The notes beneath the pieces were generated by a model that worked only from the letters and a program-made list of their open reading frames with translations, made no database searches and was not told where the DNA came from. A program made the translations under genes and the position numbers. A DNA stretch of 64,000 nucleotides. It comes from AP-15 sp963702685. GTDB taxonomy: Bacteria > Pseudomonadota > Alphaproteobacteria > ATCC43930 > CGMCC-115725. Shown here one piece after another: positions 19,532 to 29,066 of the stretch. How positions within the stretch are numbered: the stretch's first letter is position 1; every line of letters begins with the position of its first letter. Location of the stretch: positions 62,001 through 126,000 of the forward strand of contig CAVPDQ010000008.1 in assembly GCA_963702685.1 (NCBI GenBank). Reading direction: 5' to 3'.

Positions 19532-19658
19532 CGTCACCCCCGCGAAAGCGGGGGTCCAGAGCCTGCCCCTGGCGTGACAGGGGGCAGGCTCTGGCATGAA
19601 CAGGGGGCTGCAAGCGGGGCGTGTGTTGCTCTGGATACCCGCTTTCGCGGGCATGACG
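19532..19658. repeat. Intergenic palindrome (CCCCCGCGAAAGCGGGGG type)
   Basis: CGTCACCCCCGCGAAAGCGG... (from 19532) is mirrored by CCCGCTTTCGCGGGCATGACG (to 19658), with a second hairpin (GAGCCTGCCCC / GGGGCAGGCTC) between. It is the main content of the gene-free stretch 19339-19821. Confidence 0.75.
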
Positions 19659-19821
19659 AAAAAGGCGAATGGGTCCTAAATATAAAATCCGCACAACTGG
19701 CGACCCAGCACCGCTTTCGCGCCGATGGAACGATAAAGACGGAGACGGCCGGATCAAGTCCGGCCGAGGGGATTGGAGGGCGCTTCCAGCTGATCGGATC
19801 ATGCTCTAGAAGCGGATCGCG

Positions 19822-20079
19822 ATGACGATTTACGCGTTGGGGCCGTTTCACCTGAAGACACAGGACGACCTGCTGCTCCGGGACGCCGAGCCCACAGCGC
19901 TCGGCAGGCGCGTGATCGCGTTGCTGCGAGTGTCGGTCGAACGGCCCGGCGCGGTGGTTTCCGAGGCCGGCCTGATCGAGGCCGCGTGGCGGGGCCGAGC
20001 CGTCGAGGAAAGCAACCTCACCGTCCAGATCGCTGCCTTGCGCCGGGTCCTGGGCGAGAAGCCCGACGCGCTCCGATGA
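19822..20079 (+). CDS. Short winged-helix (OmpR/CadC-type) DNA-binding protein, probably truncated
   Basis: 85 residues. YALGPFHLKTQDDLLLRD, then LGRRVIALLRVSVERPG and VSEAGLIEAAWRGRAVEESN with a recognition helix LTVQIAALRRVLGEKP: the Trans_reg_C winged helix used by OmpR and CadC/SARP-like regulators. It stops at 20079, before the final hairpin (usually ...GYRF) and any effector domain. Its stop overlaps the next ATG (ATGA). Either a decayed regulator or a minimal one coupled to the glycosyltransferase. Confidence 0.6.
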   Translation: MTIYALGPFHLKTQDDLLLRDAEPTALGRRVIALLRVSVERPGAVVSEAGLIEAAWRGRAVEESNLTVQIAALRRVLGEKPDALR

Positions 20080-21600
20080 TAAAGCTTGGCGAACCCAGGC
20101 GGGGCAGGGAATGGGCGGGGGCTGTTGCGTCGTCGTGGGCGGCCACGCCGGCCGGCGGCCTGACGTTGCTGATCCTCGGCACCTTTTTGGTGCGGCTCAT
20201 CTTTGCAGCCGCGCTCGGTCTCGGCATCGACGAGAGCTATATGGTCGCCGCCGGCCGGCGGCTGCAGCTGAGCTATTTCGACCACCCGCCGCTCGCCTGG
20301 TGGCTCGCCTGGGCCGCCGTGCATCTCGCCGGCAGCGAGGCGGCGATCGTCGTCCGGCTGCCGTTTATCGCCCTTTTCGCGCTGACGACGGGGCTGATGT
20401 ACCAGCTGACCGCGGCGCTGTGGGGGGCGCGCGCCGGGTTGTGGGCGGCGGTGGTGCTGAACCTCATCCCGGTATTGTCGGTCACCGCCGGGAGCTGGGT
20501 GCTGCCGGACGGGCCGCTGTTGGCGGCGCTGCTCGGGGCGGCGCTTTGCCTCGTCATGGCGCTGGCCAATGCCGGGCGCGGCGCGTGGGGCTGGTGGCTC
20601 GGAGCCGGGATCTGCGCCGGGCTCGCGCTGATGTCGAAATATTCGGCGATCCTGACGCTCTTCGGCGCGCTTATCTTTTTGCTGAGCGAGCCGGGCGGGC
20701 GGCGTTGGCTGCGCCGGCCGCAGCCTTGGGTCGCCGCGCTCGTCGCCGTGCTGGTCTTTTCCCCGGTGCTTGGTCTGGAATGCGCGGCACGGCTGGATTT
20801 CGTTTCGGTTTCAGGGAGCGCGCGCCGCCCAGGGCTTTCACCCGCTCGGCCCGCTTTCGACGACGGCCGGCGCCGCGCTCTACCTCTTGCCGTGGGTCTG
20901 GCTGCCGCTGCTGCTGTGCGGCTGGCACGCGCTCCGGCGGGGCCCGCGCGACGAGGGGCGCTGGCTGCTGCTTTGCCTGGCGGCGCCGCCGATTGTTTTC
21001 TTTACGGTCGTGTCGCTGTGGAGCCGGGTCCTGTTTCATTGGGCCGCCCCCGGCTATCTGATGCTGGTGCCGCTGCTCGGCGAGGCGATTGCCCGCCGCA
21101 ACGGGCATCGGCGCTGGATCGCCGCCACCGCGGCGCTCGTCCTCTTCGGCATGGCGCTGGTGGCGAGCGAGGTGCGGCTCGATTGGCTGCCGCCGATCGG
21201 CGGGCGCGACCCGGCGCTCGCGGCGGTCGATTGGACCTCGCTGCGGGCCGATCTCGCCGCCCGCGGCTTGCTCGACCGGCCGGGGCTGGTGGTCGCGGCG
21301 ACGCGCTGGCTCGATGCCGGCAAGATCGATTATGCGCTCGGCGGAAGGCTCCCGGTCGTCTGCCTCGGCGACGATCCGCGCGAATACGGGCTGATCGCGC
21401 CCGTAGCGCGGTATGCCGGCCGCGATGTGCTGATCGTGGCGCCAAAGGTTGCGCCGGCGGAAATCGCCGCGGGCTACAGCCGGCTGTTCGACTCGATCGA
21501 GACCCTCGCCCCGTCGAGCGTGCGGCACGATAGCCGCGCGGCGCTCCCCCTGCCGCTCTATCTCGGCCGCCGCCTGCATTTGCCATCAGACGGCGGCTAA
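20076..21600 (+). CDS. GT39/ArnT-like membrane glycosyltransferase, one frame break
   Basis: ~508 residues, many transmembrane helices. GIDESYMVAAGRRL carries the D-E pair of the first periplasmic loop and SYFDHPPLAWWL the typical following motif of polyprenyl-phosphate-dependent glycosyltransferases (PMT/ArnT fold). The frame breaks near 20775: GTGCTTGGTCTGG seems to hold one extra base (expected FSPVLVWNARHGW). The second half runs to 21600. These enzymes move a sugar from a lipid carrier to lipid A, protein or glycan on the outer face of the inner membrane. A second, different GT39-like gene lies convergently downstream. Confidence 0.78.
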
Positions 21601-21763
21601 AGAGCGGTTTCCGACCGAATCGATGCACGCATCACCCCCACCCCGACCCGCCTCCATCGAGGGGGCGGGAGCACAAACAGGCGTGCTGATAAAGGCCCTC
21701 CCCCTTGATGGGGGAGGGTTTGGGAGGGGGTGAGCGCGGTGCAATTTGGTCGCAAACCGCTCT
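21601..21763. mobile_element. MITE-like element, copy 1 (163 bp, 16-bp terminal inverted repeats)
   Basis: The ends AGAGCGGTTTCCGACC (21601-21616) and GGTCGCAAACCGCTCT (21748-21763) are inverted repeats matching at 15 of 16 positions. The inside has two further palindromes rich in C/G. A second copy in opposite orientation lies at 34438-34614 and aligns over the full length. Copy 1 exactly fills the gap between two convergent genes; its right edge supplies two bases of the TAG stop of the minus-strand gene. No coding capacity. Confidence 0.75.
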
Positions 21764-23273
21764 AATGCCGGTATTGCGGGTAGCCGGTGAAATCGTAGGC
21801 GAGATAGAGCGAGTAGGTGCGGGTTTCGCCGGGCCCGAGCGACACCGTGATCGGCGGGAGCGGCGCCATCGACTTGAAGCTCGGCCGCATCTCGCTGGCG
21901 AGATGGTGGACCGACACCAAAAGAAAATTGCCGCCGCGATAGCGGCGCATGTCGTTGGTCAGGTCCCACTGGTCCTTGACCCGGTCCATCAGCTCCCATT
22001 TGACCGCGCCAAACGGGTGCGGGTGGACGTAATAGACAAGGGCGGCGAGCACCTCGCGGTCGTCGGCAAAGAGGCGGAAGCCCGGATGGGCGGCGAGCGC
22101 CGCGCCGACCTTCTCGCCGAGCTCGCGCCAGCCGCGCAGCCGGACGAGCGGGTCGTATCGGGCCGGCAGTACGATCCCGCCGGCGGCCAGCGCCTGGTAG
22201 CCGCCGAACAGCACGATCGCCGCGGCGAGGTTGATGGCGATCGAGCACGCCACAAACGCGCGCCGGCCGCGCTGCAACGTCCAGCCGACCACCAGCATGA
22301 TTGCCGAGAGATACGCAGGTGCGGCCCAATTGGGCTCGGCCCGCGACAGCAGGCTGACGACCAGCATCATCGCCAGGGTCGGCAAGGCAAAGGCGGCGAG
22401 GAGGCGGGCGCGCGGCTCGGCGAGCGTCCGCGGCGTCACGAGGGCGACGATCAGCGCGCCAAAGAAGAGCGGCCCGAACACGCCGAATTGCGAGCCGAAG
22501 AATTCGAGCGCGGCCGCGGGATGGAGCAGCCGGCCGCCGAGCTCGGCATTGTCGCGGGTGTGCAGATAGCTGGCAAAGCCGTGCTGCCAGTTCCACCACA
22601 GGTTTGGCGAATAGATGACAAAAGCCACCACGGTGGCGGCGAGAAGCGCGGGAAGATGGCGGCGCTCCTCGGGGAAGAGGATTACAAAGCCGAGCGCCGA
22701 AAGCAGCCAATAGGCCATCGCGTATTTCGCCAAGAGGCCGAGGCCGGCGGCGATGCCGACCGCAAGCCACCACCAGCCCGAACCCCGCGCTTCGCGCGCG
22801 CGGATAAAGGCGTAGAGTGCGGCAGCCCAGCACGGCAGCAGCGCTGCGTCGGTGGACATGATAAAGGCGGAAACCGAAGCCCCCGGCAGGCTCATATAGG
22901 CGAGCGCCGACCAGAACCCGACGCGGCGGTCGTAGAGGCGCGCGCCGATCGCATAGATAAATGAGGCGGTGCCGGCATGGAGCAGCGGCGCCGAAAGCCG
23001 GACCGCGAGCTCGCTGTCGCCGAACAGGCCGGTGGTCAGCGCGATCAGCCAGGCGACGAGCGGCGGCTTCGAGTAATAGCCAAAGGCCGGATGCTGTGCC
23101 CAGAACCAGTATTGCGCCTCGTCCGGGTAGAGATCGGCCGGCTGCACCGCCAGCCACAAAAGCCGCAATGCGGTGATCGCGGCGATGGCGGCGAGGGTCG
23201 CGGCGAGATAGCGGCGCTCGCTCGGCCATTCGGCGGATGGCGACAGGGCAAAAGATTCCGGTCGCTCGGTCAC
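21762..23273 (-). CDS. GT39/ArnT-like membrane glycosyltransferase
   Basis: ~503 residues if started at the GTG at 23273, which has AAGGAACCGGAG six bases upstream; the frame is open further up but would run into the divergent SDR gene. YPDEAQYWFWAQHPAFGYYSKPPLVAWL is split here as PDEAQYW (acidic pair) and YYSKPPLVAWL, both hallmark PMT/ArnT first-loop elements. Ten or more hydrophobic helices follow, then a C-terminal periplasmic domain of ~110 residues. Likely transfers a sugar from a polyprenyl phosphate. Intact, unlike its convergent neighbour. Confidence 0.83.
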   Translation of the reverse strand: MTERPESFALSPSAEWPSERRYLAATLAAIAAITALRLLWLAVQPADLYPDEAQYWFWAQHPAFGYYSKPPLVAWLIALTTGLFGDSELAVRLSAPLLHAGTASFIYAIGARLYDRRVGFWSALAYMSLPGASVSAFIMSTDAALLPCWAAALYAFIRAREARGSGWWWLAVGIAAGLGLLAKYAMAYWLLSALGFVILFPEERRHLPALLAATVVAFVIYSPNLWWNWQHGFASYLHTRDNAELGGRLLHPAAALEFFGSQFGVFGPLFFGALIVALVTPRTLAEPRARLLAAFALPTLAMMLVVSLLSRAEPNWAAPAYLSAIMLVVGWTLQRGRRAFVACSIAINLAAAIVLFGGYQALAAGGIVLPARYDPLVRLRGWRELGEKVGAALAAHPGFRLFADDREVLAALVYYVHPHPFGAVKWELMDRVKDQWDLTNDMRRYRGGNFLLVSVHHLASEMRPSFKSMAPLPPITVSLGPGETRTYSLYLAYDFTGYPQYRH

Positions 23274-23352
23274 CGGCAACTCCGGTTCCTTGTGGCGGTC
23301 AGCGTCAAAGCGGGCGACACTCGGATCGAAATCGGGCGGTTTGGAGACCGAG

Positions 23353-24148
23353 ATGAACGAGGGACTTGCCGGAAAAGTCGCGCTCGTCAGCGGCGGCGGC
23401 AGCGGCATCGGTGCTGCGACCTGCCAGGCTTTGGCGAAGGCGGGGGCTTACGTCGCGGTGCTCGACCGCGATGCGGCGGCGGCCGAGAGGATCGCCGAGG
23501 ACATCGGCAAAGCCGGTGGGCAGGCCGGCGCCCATACGCTCGATGTCGCCGATGGGGCGGCGTTCGCGCGGGTCGCAGCCGCAGTCGCGGCGGCGCAGGG
23601 CGGCATCGACGTGCTCGTCAATTGCGCCGGAACCATCACCCGGCACACGATTGCGCAGATGCCGGCCGAGGCTTGGGAGCGGGTGATGGCGGTCAATCTG
23701 CGCGGTCCCTTCAACGGCCTCCAGGCGGTGCTGCCCCATATGCGGGCGCGCGGCGGCGGTGCGGTCGTCAACATCGCCTCGGTCGCCGGGCGGCGGATCT
23801 CGTTTGGCGGCGGCGCCCATTACAGCGCCTCGAAGGCCGGCCTCCTCGGCTTTACCCGGCATGCGGCCTATGAGCTCGCACCCGACCAGATCCGCGTCAA
23901 CGCGGTCTGCCCCGGCCCGACCGCGACCCCGTTCAGCGGGCATCTGCCGACAGCCGAGCAGCGCGCGACGCGGGCGAAGAAAATCCCGTTGGGCCGCATG
24001 GTCGAGCCCGAGGACATCGCCGACGCGGTGCTGTTCCTGGCCGGCGACCAGTCGCGCGATGTGCACCGGCATCGCGCTCGATGTCGATGGCGGCGTCCTG
24101 ATCAGCAACGACATTCCCTATGAGCAATATTTCAGCAACATGACGTGA
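23353..24148 (+). CDS. Short-chain dehydrogenase/reductase (SDR), frame break near the C-terminus
   Basis: ~264 residues from MNEGLAGKVALVSGGGSGIG at 23353. The NAD(P) motif SGGGSGIG, the NCAG strand and the catalytic Y-x-x-x-K (AHYSASKAG) with its upstream Ser are present. The frame breaks near 24058: the expected SR-x-VTGIALDVDGG resumes in the next frame as TGIALDVDGGVLIS and ends NMT at 24148. One extra base explains it. Typical classical SDR acting on an alcohol or ketone; substrate unknown. Divergent from the GT39 gene with an 79-base shared upstream region. Confidence 0.83.
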
Positions 24149-24197
24149 CCCGACGCGCCAGACCAGCGTTCCGATCTTGAGCCGGCAGCGTCTCTTT

Positions 24198-24265
24198 CCT
24201 CGCACCCCGGCGAAGGCCGGGGTCCATGGCTGGGGTGGATACCGGCCTTCGCCGGTATGACGAGG
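24198..24265. repeat. Intergenic palindrome (CCGGCGAAGGCCGG type)
   Basis: CCTCGCACCCCGGCGAAGG... is mirrored by ACCGGCCTTCGCCGGTATGACGAGG. It lies between convergent genes and could act as a bidirectional terminator, although no T-run follows. Confidence 0.65.
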
Positions 24266-24280
24266 AGTAAGAACATCGGC

Positions 24281-25519
24281 TCAATTGCGCGCCTTGGCAT
24301 AGGGATAGGCCAGTTCGCCGGTCTGGTATTTGGCGGGCGCAAGGATCGACACCGTTTCCGGCCCGCGAAACTGATCGACGCCGTGCCCTTTAATATCGTG
24401 GTACTGAACCCAGATCACCCGCGCCTCGGTCCATTCGCCGTCGGGGCCAAAGCCAATGTTGCCGACGATCGTGTCGAACGGGTGGCTGTGCATGTATTGG
24501 GCGAGCTTGTCGTTGTCGAGCGTCTTGGTGGCGGCCACCGCCTCGCCCAGCACCTGCAATTCGGCATAGGCGTAGGGCGGCAGGAAATAGCCGAGCGGAT
24601 CGACCCCGGCGGCGCCGGCCTTGGCCTGGTACTTCTTTAGAAAATCAATGACGCCGGGAAATTCCATTGTCTTGACCGGCTCCCACAATTCGACATTGAC
24701 GATGCCGTTCAGCGCCGGGCCGAGCTGCATCCTGATCGCCGCCGCCTGCGCCCCGGCCAGCGCACCGCCGAGCATGTCGGTCTTGAGCCCGATTTCCTGG
24801 ACCGCGCGCAGGATTCCGACCGTGTCCGACGGGTAGGCGGCGGCATAGACGAGATCGGGCTGCGCCGCGCCGATCGCGCGCACGATCGGGGTAAAATCGA
24901 CCGTGTTTGGCGGGTAGGCCCGGTCGTAGACGATCTTGAGGCCGGCGGCTTTGGCTCCGTCGCGCGCGCTGTCGGTCGCCTTGTGCTGGAATTCGGCATC
25001 GGTGCCGACGATCGCGATCGTCTTCGGTTTCGGCGTCTGCGCCATCGCCAGCACAAAAAAATCGCGCGAAAGGGTCTTTTTTGGCTCCGGCCCGAACGGC
25101 AGCATCGAAAAATACTTCGGGTAGTGAAACTTGTCGTTAGCCGCCATGGCGAACAACCCGAAGAAGAGGCGGTTATGAGAGATTGCCACCGGCATTGCCG
25201 GCACCGTCAGGTTGGTGCCGTAGCTCGACACCAGCAAATCGACTTTGTCGATATCGATCAGCTTTGTATAGATTCCCGGCACGTTCGCCGGGTTCGACTG
25301 GTCGTCGTAATAGACGAGCTTGACCGGTCGGCCGAGGAGCCCGCCCTTGGCGTTGACGTCGTCCTGCCAGATCTGCATCGCCAAAAGCCCGGTCTTGCCG
25401 ACGACGGCAAAGGGTCCGGTCAATTCCATCGACAACCCGATGGTGATCGGCTCGGCTGCGCGCGCCGTCGATGCCGCCATCAGCAACGCCGCGGCGAACC
25501 AGATATAAAGCGGTTTCAT
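24281..25519 (-). CDS. ABC transporter substrate-binding protein, branched-chain amino acid (LivK) type
   Basis: 412 residues. Signal peptide KPLYIWFAAALLMAASTARA at the start (cleaved before AEPITIG), then the type I periplasmic-binding fold: GLSMELTGPFAVVGK and GGLLGRPVKLVYYDDQSNP are signatures of the LivK/Peripla_BP_6 group. ATG at 25519 overlaps the stop of the aldolase gene (ATGA). No permease or ATPase gene is in the unit. Its place after OtnK and OtnC suggests it binds a sugar acid or its precursor, but that is inference. Confidence 0.85.
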   Translation of the reverse strand: MKPLYIWFAAALLMAASTARAAEPITIGLSMELTGPFAVVGKTGLLAMQIWQDDVNAKGGLLGRPVKLVYYDDQSNPANVPGIYTKLIDIDKVDLLVSSYGTNLTVPAMPVAISHNRLFFGLFAMAANDKFHYPKYFSMLPFGPEPKKTLSRDFFVLAMAQTPKPKTIAIVGTDAEFQHKATDSARDGAKAAGLKIVYDRAYPPNTVDFTPIVRAIGAAQPDLVYAAAYPSDTVGILRAVQEIGLKTDMLGGALAGAQAAAIRMQLGPALNGIVNVELWEPVKTMEFPGVIDFLKKYQAKAGAAGVDPLGYFLPPYAYAELQVLGEAVAATKTLDNDKLAQYMHSHPFDTIVGNIGFGPDGEWTEARVIWVQYHDIKGHGVDQFRGPETVSILAPAKYQTGELAYPYAKARN

Positions 25520-26136
25520 GCCTGCAATTCCTTTACCTGTGCCGGGCTGAGAAAGCGGGTCTTGGCGCCGCGCAGCATGAGATAGAGCTTGGCGGTCTCT
25601 TCCAATTCCTCGATGGCATTGACCGCGGCGTCGAGGCTCGACCCGGCGACGACGGGCCCGTGATTGGCCAGCAGCACGGCATGGTGCTTGCCGGCAAAGC
25701 CGCGCACCGCCTCGGCGAGCGCGAGGTCGCCGGGCTTGAAATAGGGGATGAGCGGCAGCCGGCCGACGCGCATCACGTAATAGGCGGTGATCGGCGGCAG
25801 CACGTCCTTCGGGTCGATCTCGGCGAGACACGAGACCGCGACCGAATGGGTCGAATGCAAATGCACGACCGCACCGGTGCCGGCCCGCTCTTCGTACATG
25901 ACGCGGTGCAAAAAGCTTTCCTTGGTCGGCGGGTCGCCGGAAATGAGCCTGCCTTCGTCATCCAGCTTGGAGAGCCGCGCCGGGTCGAGCCGGCCGAGCG
26001 AGGCGTTGGTCGGCGTCATCAGCCAGCCATCGGCAACGCGCAGGCTGATATTGCCCGAGGAGCCCGCGGTCAGCCCGCGGTCGAAGATCGAGGCGCCGAT
26101 CTCGCAGATCGCATCGCGCTCTCTCGCCTCGGTCAT
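25516..26136 (-). CDS. otnC: Class II aldolase, probable 3-oxo-tetronate 4-phosphate decarboxylase
   Basis: 206 residues. Class II aldolase/adducin fold: GLTAGSSGNISLR near the start binds the phosphate, HLHSTHS and ANHGPV give the three zinc His residues. It begins inside the last codons of the kinase gene (ATGA overlap) and ends inside the first codon of the binding protein, so the three are tightly coupled. In this context (after OtnK) the decarboxylation of 3-oxo-tetronate 4-phosphate to a triose phosphate is the natural assignment; a fuculose-phosphate-type aldolase is the alternative. Confidence 0.8.
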   Translation of the reverse strand: MTEARERDAICEIGASIFDRGLTAGSSGNISLRVADGWLMTPTNASLGRLDPARLSKLDDEGRLISGDPPTKESFLHRVMYEERAGTGAVVHLHSTHSVAVSCLAEIDPKDVLPPITAYYVMRVGRLPLIPYFKPGDLALAEAVRGFAGKHHAVLLANHGPVVAGSSLDAAVNAIEELEETAKLYLMLRGAKTRFLSPAQVKELQA

Positions 26137-27425
26137 GTCGCTTCCCCCTCACCGAGGACGGTAAAGGCGCGCAGGAAAAAGTCGGGCGCGCCGAAATTGC
26201 CGGATTTGAGCGCCAGCGCCAGGGCCGGCGCGCCGGGGCTCGCGGGGAGGCTGACCGTCCACGGCACGCCCGGGTCGATCTGGCGGCCGATGCGCAATCC
26301 GGTGACGCCGAGCGCCTGCACCACCGCCCCGGCGGTCTCGCCGCCGGCGACGACGAGCCGGCGCACACCGGCGGCGACGAGACCGCGGGCGACCGCCGCC
26401 AAAGTCTCCTCCACCACTGCCCCGGCACGGTCGCGGCCGAGCCGGCTTTGCGCCGCGGCGACCTGGTCGGGCGGTGCCGTCGCCGAGATCAGGACGGGCC
26501 GGTCACCGAGCAGCGGCTTGGCCCAGGCGAGCGCCTGCCGCGCCACATCGCTTTCGGCGGCGACGACCGGATCGATTGCAAAAGCGGGGGCGCGCTCGCT
26601 CATATAAGTGACCTGCGCCTGCGTTGCGGTCGAGCACGAGCCCGACAACACCGCCGCCGCCCCCGAGATCGCAGGCAGGCGGTCGGCGGCAGCGTGCCGA
26701 TCGAGCAGCCCGCGGCGACGGAAATTCTCGGGCAGGCCGAGGGCGATGCCCGAGCCGCCGGTGATCAGCGGAAAGTCGGCGGCGGCTTCGCCGATCGCTT
26801 CGAGGTCGCGGTCTGCGATTGCATCGACGACGGCATGGGCGCACCCGTTACGCCGCAATGCCGCAAAGGCATCGCCGATCGCCGCCGGACCGCGCGCCAC
26901 GACCGCCTGCGGGACCAGCCCGACCCGGCCGCGGCTCTGGCGTTGCAGCACTCGCACCAGCGAGGGGTCGCGCATCGGCGTCAGCGGGTGGTCGCGCATC
27001 CCGGATTCGGACAGCAGCACATCGCCGACAAACAGATAGCCGCGATAGATGGTGCGGCCGGCCTCGGGAAACGCCGGACAGAACAATGTGAAATCGGTGC
27101 CGAGCGCCTGCATCAGCGCCTCGGCGACCGGGCCGATATTGCCGGCGTCGGTCGAATCGAAGGTCGAGCAGTATTTGAACAGAATCTGCTTTGCCCCGGC
27201 ATCGCGCAGCCAGGCGAGCGCCTTCAGGCTTTTGTCGATGGCTTCGGCAGCCGCCACGGTGCGGGTTTTGAGCGCGACCACGATCGCCTCGGCATCGGGG
27301 ACGGCCGCACCCGCTGCCGGCACGTCGATCAATTGCACCGCCCGCATGCCGCGCCGGACCAAGGTGTTGCACAGATCGGTGGCGCCGGTGAAATCGTCGG
27401 CAACCGCCCCCAACAGCACCGGCAT
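26133..27425 (-). CDS. otnK: 3-oxo-tetronate kinase (DUF1537 family)
   Basis: 430 residues from MPVLLGAVADDFTGATDL at 27425, after GGGAG. The N-terminal ADDFTGATD is the sugar-acid-binding motif of the four-carbon acid sugar kinase family; the C-terminal nucleotide domain holds VVAGGETAGAV and a final LKSGNFGAPDFF. The enzyme phosphorylates a 3-oxo-tetronate made from threonate or erythronate. The dehydrogenase and isomerase steps of that route are not in this operon. Confidence 0.88.
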   Translation of the reverse strand: MPVLLGAVADDFTGATDLCNTLVRRGMRAVQLIDVPAAGAAVPDAEAIVVALKTRTVAAAEAIDKSLKALAWLRDAGAKQILFKYCSTFDSTDAGNIGPVAEALMQALGTDFTLFCPAFPEAGRTIYRGYLFVGDVLLSESGMRDHPLTPMRDPSLVRVLQRQSRGRVGLVPQAVVARGPAAIGDAFAALRRNGCAHAVVDAIADRDLEAIGEAAADFPLITGGSGIALGLPENFRRRGLLDRHAAADRLPAISGAAAVLSGSCSTATQAQVTYMSERAPAFAIDPVVAAESDVARQALAWAKPLLGDRPVLISATAPPDQVAAAQSRLGRDRAGAVVEETLAAVARGLVAAGVRRLVVAGGETAGAVVQALGVTGLRIGRQIDPGVPWTVSLPASPGAPALALALKSGNFGAPDFFLRAFTVLGEGEAT

Positions 27426-27509
27426 CACCCGCTCCCGCCGCTCGCCTCGGCCCAGCCGCGGACCAGACACTAGCCACCCCCGGCAGCGCACGCAAACCGG
27501 AGCTGGCGG

Positions 27510-27998
27510 TTAGGCGGGCGAGGCGATGCCTTCGGCGGCGCGTTCGAGTGCCGCGATGTCGATGCGCTTCATTTGCATCATCGCCTCGAAGACCCGTCTT
27601 GCGCGGGCGCGATCGACATCGCCGATCAGCCTGAGAAGCTGGCGGGGAACGATCTGCCACGACACGCCGAAGCGGTCCTTCACCCAGCCGCATTGCTCGG
27701 CCTCGGGCACCGCCGAGAGCGCGTCGGCAAAGCGATCGGCCTCGGCTTGGGTCGCCACCGGTATCTGGAACGAGATCGCTTCGTTGAAGCGGAATTGCGG
27801 TCCGCCATTCAGGGCGGTGAACGGCTGCCCCATCAGTGTGAATTCGACCAGCAGCACGTCGCCTGTCTTGCCCGAGGGGTAGTCGCTCGGGGCGCGATGG
27901 ACCGCCTCGACATGGCTGTCGGGGAAAAGCGAGGCATAGAACCCGGCGGCCTCTTCGGCGTTGCCGTCAAACCATAGGCAGGGGGTAATGCCGGACAT
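27510..27998 (-). CDS. VOC-superfamily protein, PhnB/3-demethylubiquinone-like
   Basis: 162 residues. Two beta-alpha-beta repeats typical of the PhnB branch of the glyoxalase fold: ITPCLWFDGNAEEAAGFYASLFPDS is split as TPCLWFDGNAEEA and FYASLFPDS, then FTALNGGPQFRFNEAISF and CGWVKDRFGVSWQIVP. The C-terminal MMQMKRIDIAALERA helix is also standard. Members are often stress-linked and of unknown reaction. Monocistronic. Confidence 0.85.
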   Translation of the reverse strand: MSGITPCLWFDGNAEEAAGFYASLFPDSHVEAVHRAPSDYPSGKTGDVLLVEFTLMGQPFTALNGGPQFRFNEAISFQIPVATQAEADRFADALSAVPEAEQCGWVKDRFGVSWQIVPRQLLRLIGDVDRARARRVFEAMMQMKRIDIAALERAAEGIASPA

Positions 27999-28067
27999 GG
28001 AGATTTTCCTTCTAAAAGCGGCGGCGCGGGGAGCCTGATCGGCTCCCTTTCATCCGAGCTTGCGGCG

Positions 28068-29066
28068 TCAACGCGAGACAAGGCCGGGCATGTAGGTGGG
28101 CGGGTCGAGGCCGACGCCGACGAGATGGCCAAAATGCCTGGCGAGAATGCGGCGGTCGGTCTCGGGCAAGGGCGGCTTCAGGATGGCGGCGATGTTGGCG
28201 CGAAGATGCTCGGGATCGCCGGTGCCGAACAGCACGACATCGACCCCCGGCTCGTGCCGGACATAGCGATAGGCCGCCTCGGTGATCGTCGCGGCCCCGC
28301 CATCCTCGGGATGGAGCAGAAAACCAAGCGGGTTCGGCGCTACGCCGAGCCAGCCCGCCACCTTGCCCGCTGCAGCGAGCTGCCGCAGCTCGGATTTGAG
28401 CCGTTCGGGCTTTGAAAAGATGTTGCGCACCGCGAACATCAGCAAGGTGCCCACACCGTTGGCAAGGGTCCGCGGGAAAACCTCGGTGCGCGCGTTCTGG
28501 TGCATCATGTGGAACGCGACCATCATCACGTCCCAGATGCCGTCCTCGGCGGCGCGGCGCGCCATCTTGTGCTCGCCGTCGCTGGAGCCGGTCTCGGTCA
28601 CGCCGAGATGCCGGATCTTGCCCTTCGCCTTTTCCCGGAGCAGCGCCGGGGCGATCTCGTCGCGGGCGCGGTCGTAGGCGCCGGGCGAGACACCGTGCAA
28701 TTCGAACACATCGATATAATCGACACCGAGCGCGCGCAGCGAATTGTCGAGGCTGGCGACCGCACGCTCGCCGGCCGAGGGACCGGCGCCGCGCGGGATC
28801 CAGGCCTTGCTGGCGATCACCACCCGATCGCGCGGCATTGTCTTCAATGCCCGCCCCAACACGGCTTCGGTGCCGTAGACGGCGGCGGTATCGAACAAAT
28901 TGACCCCGAGATCGAACGCCTGGTGGACCAGCGCCACCGCCTCGGCCTCGCTTTTCCCGGTGCCGAGCCCGAGCCGGCTGAACCCGCCGCAGCCGAGCCC
29001 GGCGACGCTTACCTCGAGCCCGGTGCGGCCGAGTGTGGTGTAGTCCATTTCGCCCGCTGCGCTCAT
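28068..29066 (-). CDS. Aldo/keto reductase
   Basis: 332 residues from MSAAGEMDYTTLGRTGL at 29066 (a start at 29048 is also possible). The (beta/alpha)8 AKR tetrad is visible: NLFDTAAVYG (Asp, Tyr), VIASKAW (Lys) and VFELHGV (His). It should reduce an aldehyde or ketone with NADPH. Its start overlaps the stop of the TRAP binding protein (ATGA), so it is translationally coupled and probably acts on the imported compound. Confidence 0.86.
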   Translation of the reverse strand: MSAAGEMDYTTLGRTGLEVSVAGLGCGGFSRLGLGTGKSEAEAVALVHQAFDLGVNLFDTAAVYGTEAVLGRALKTMPRDRVVIASKAWIPRGAGPSAGERAVASLDNSLRALGVDYIDVFELHGVSPGAYDRARDEIAPALLREKAKGKIRHLGVTETGSSDGEHKMARRAAEDGIWDVMMVAFHMMHQNARTEVFPRTLANGVGTLLMFAVRNIFSKPERLKSELRQLAAAGKVAGWLGVAPNPLGFLLHPEDGGAATITEAAYRYVRHEPGVDVVLFGTGDPEHLRANIAAILKPPLPETDRRILARHFGHLVGVGLDPPTYMPGLVSR

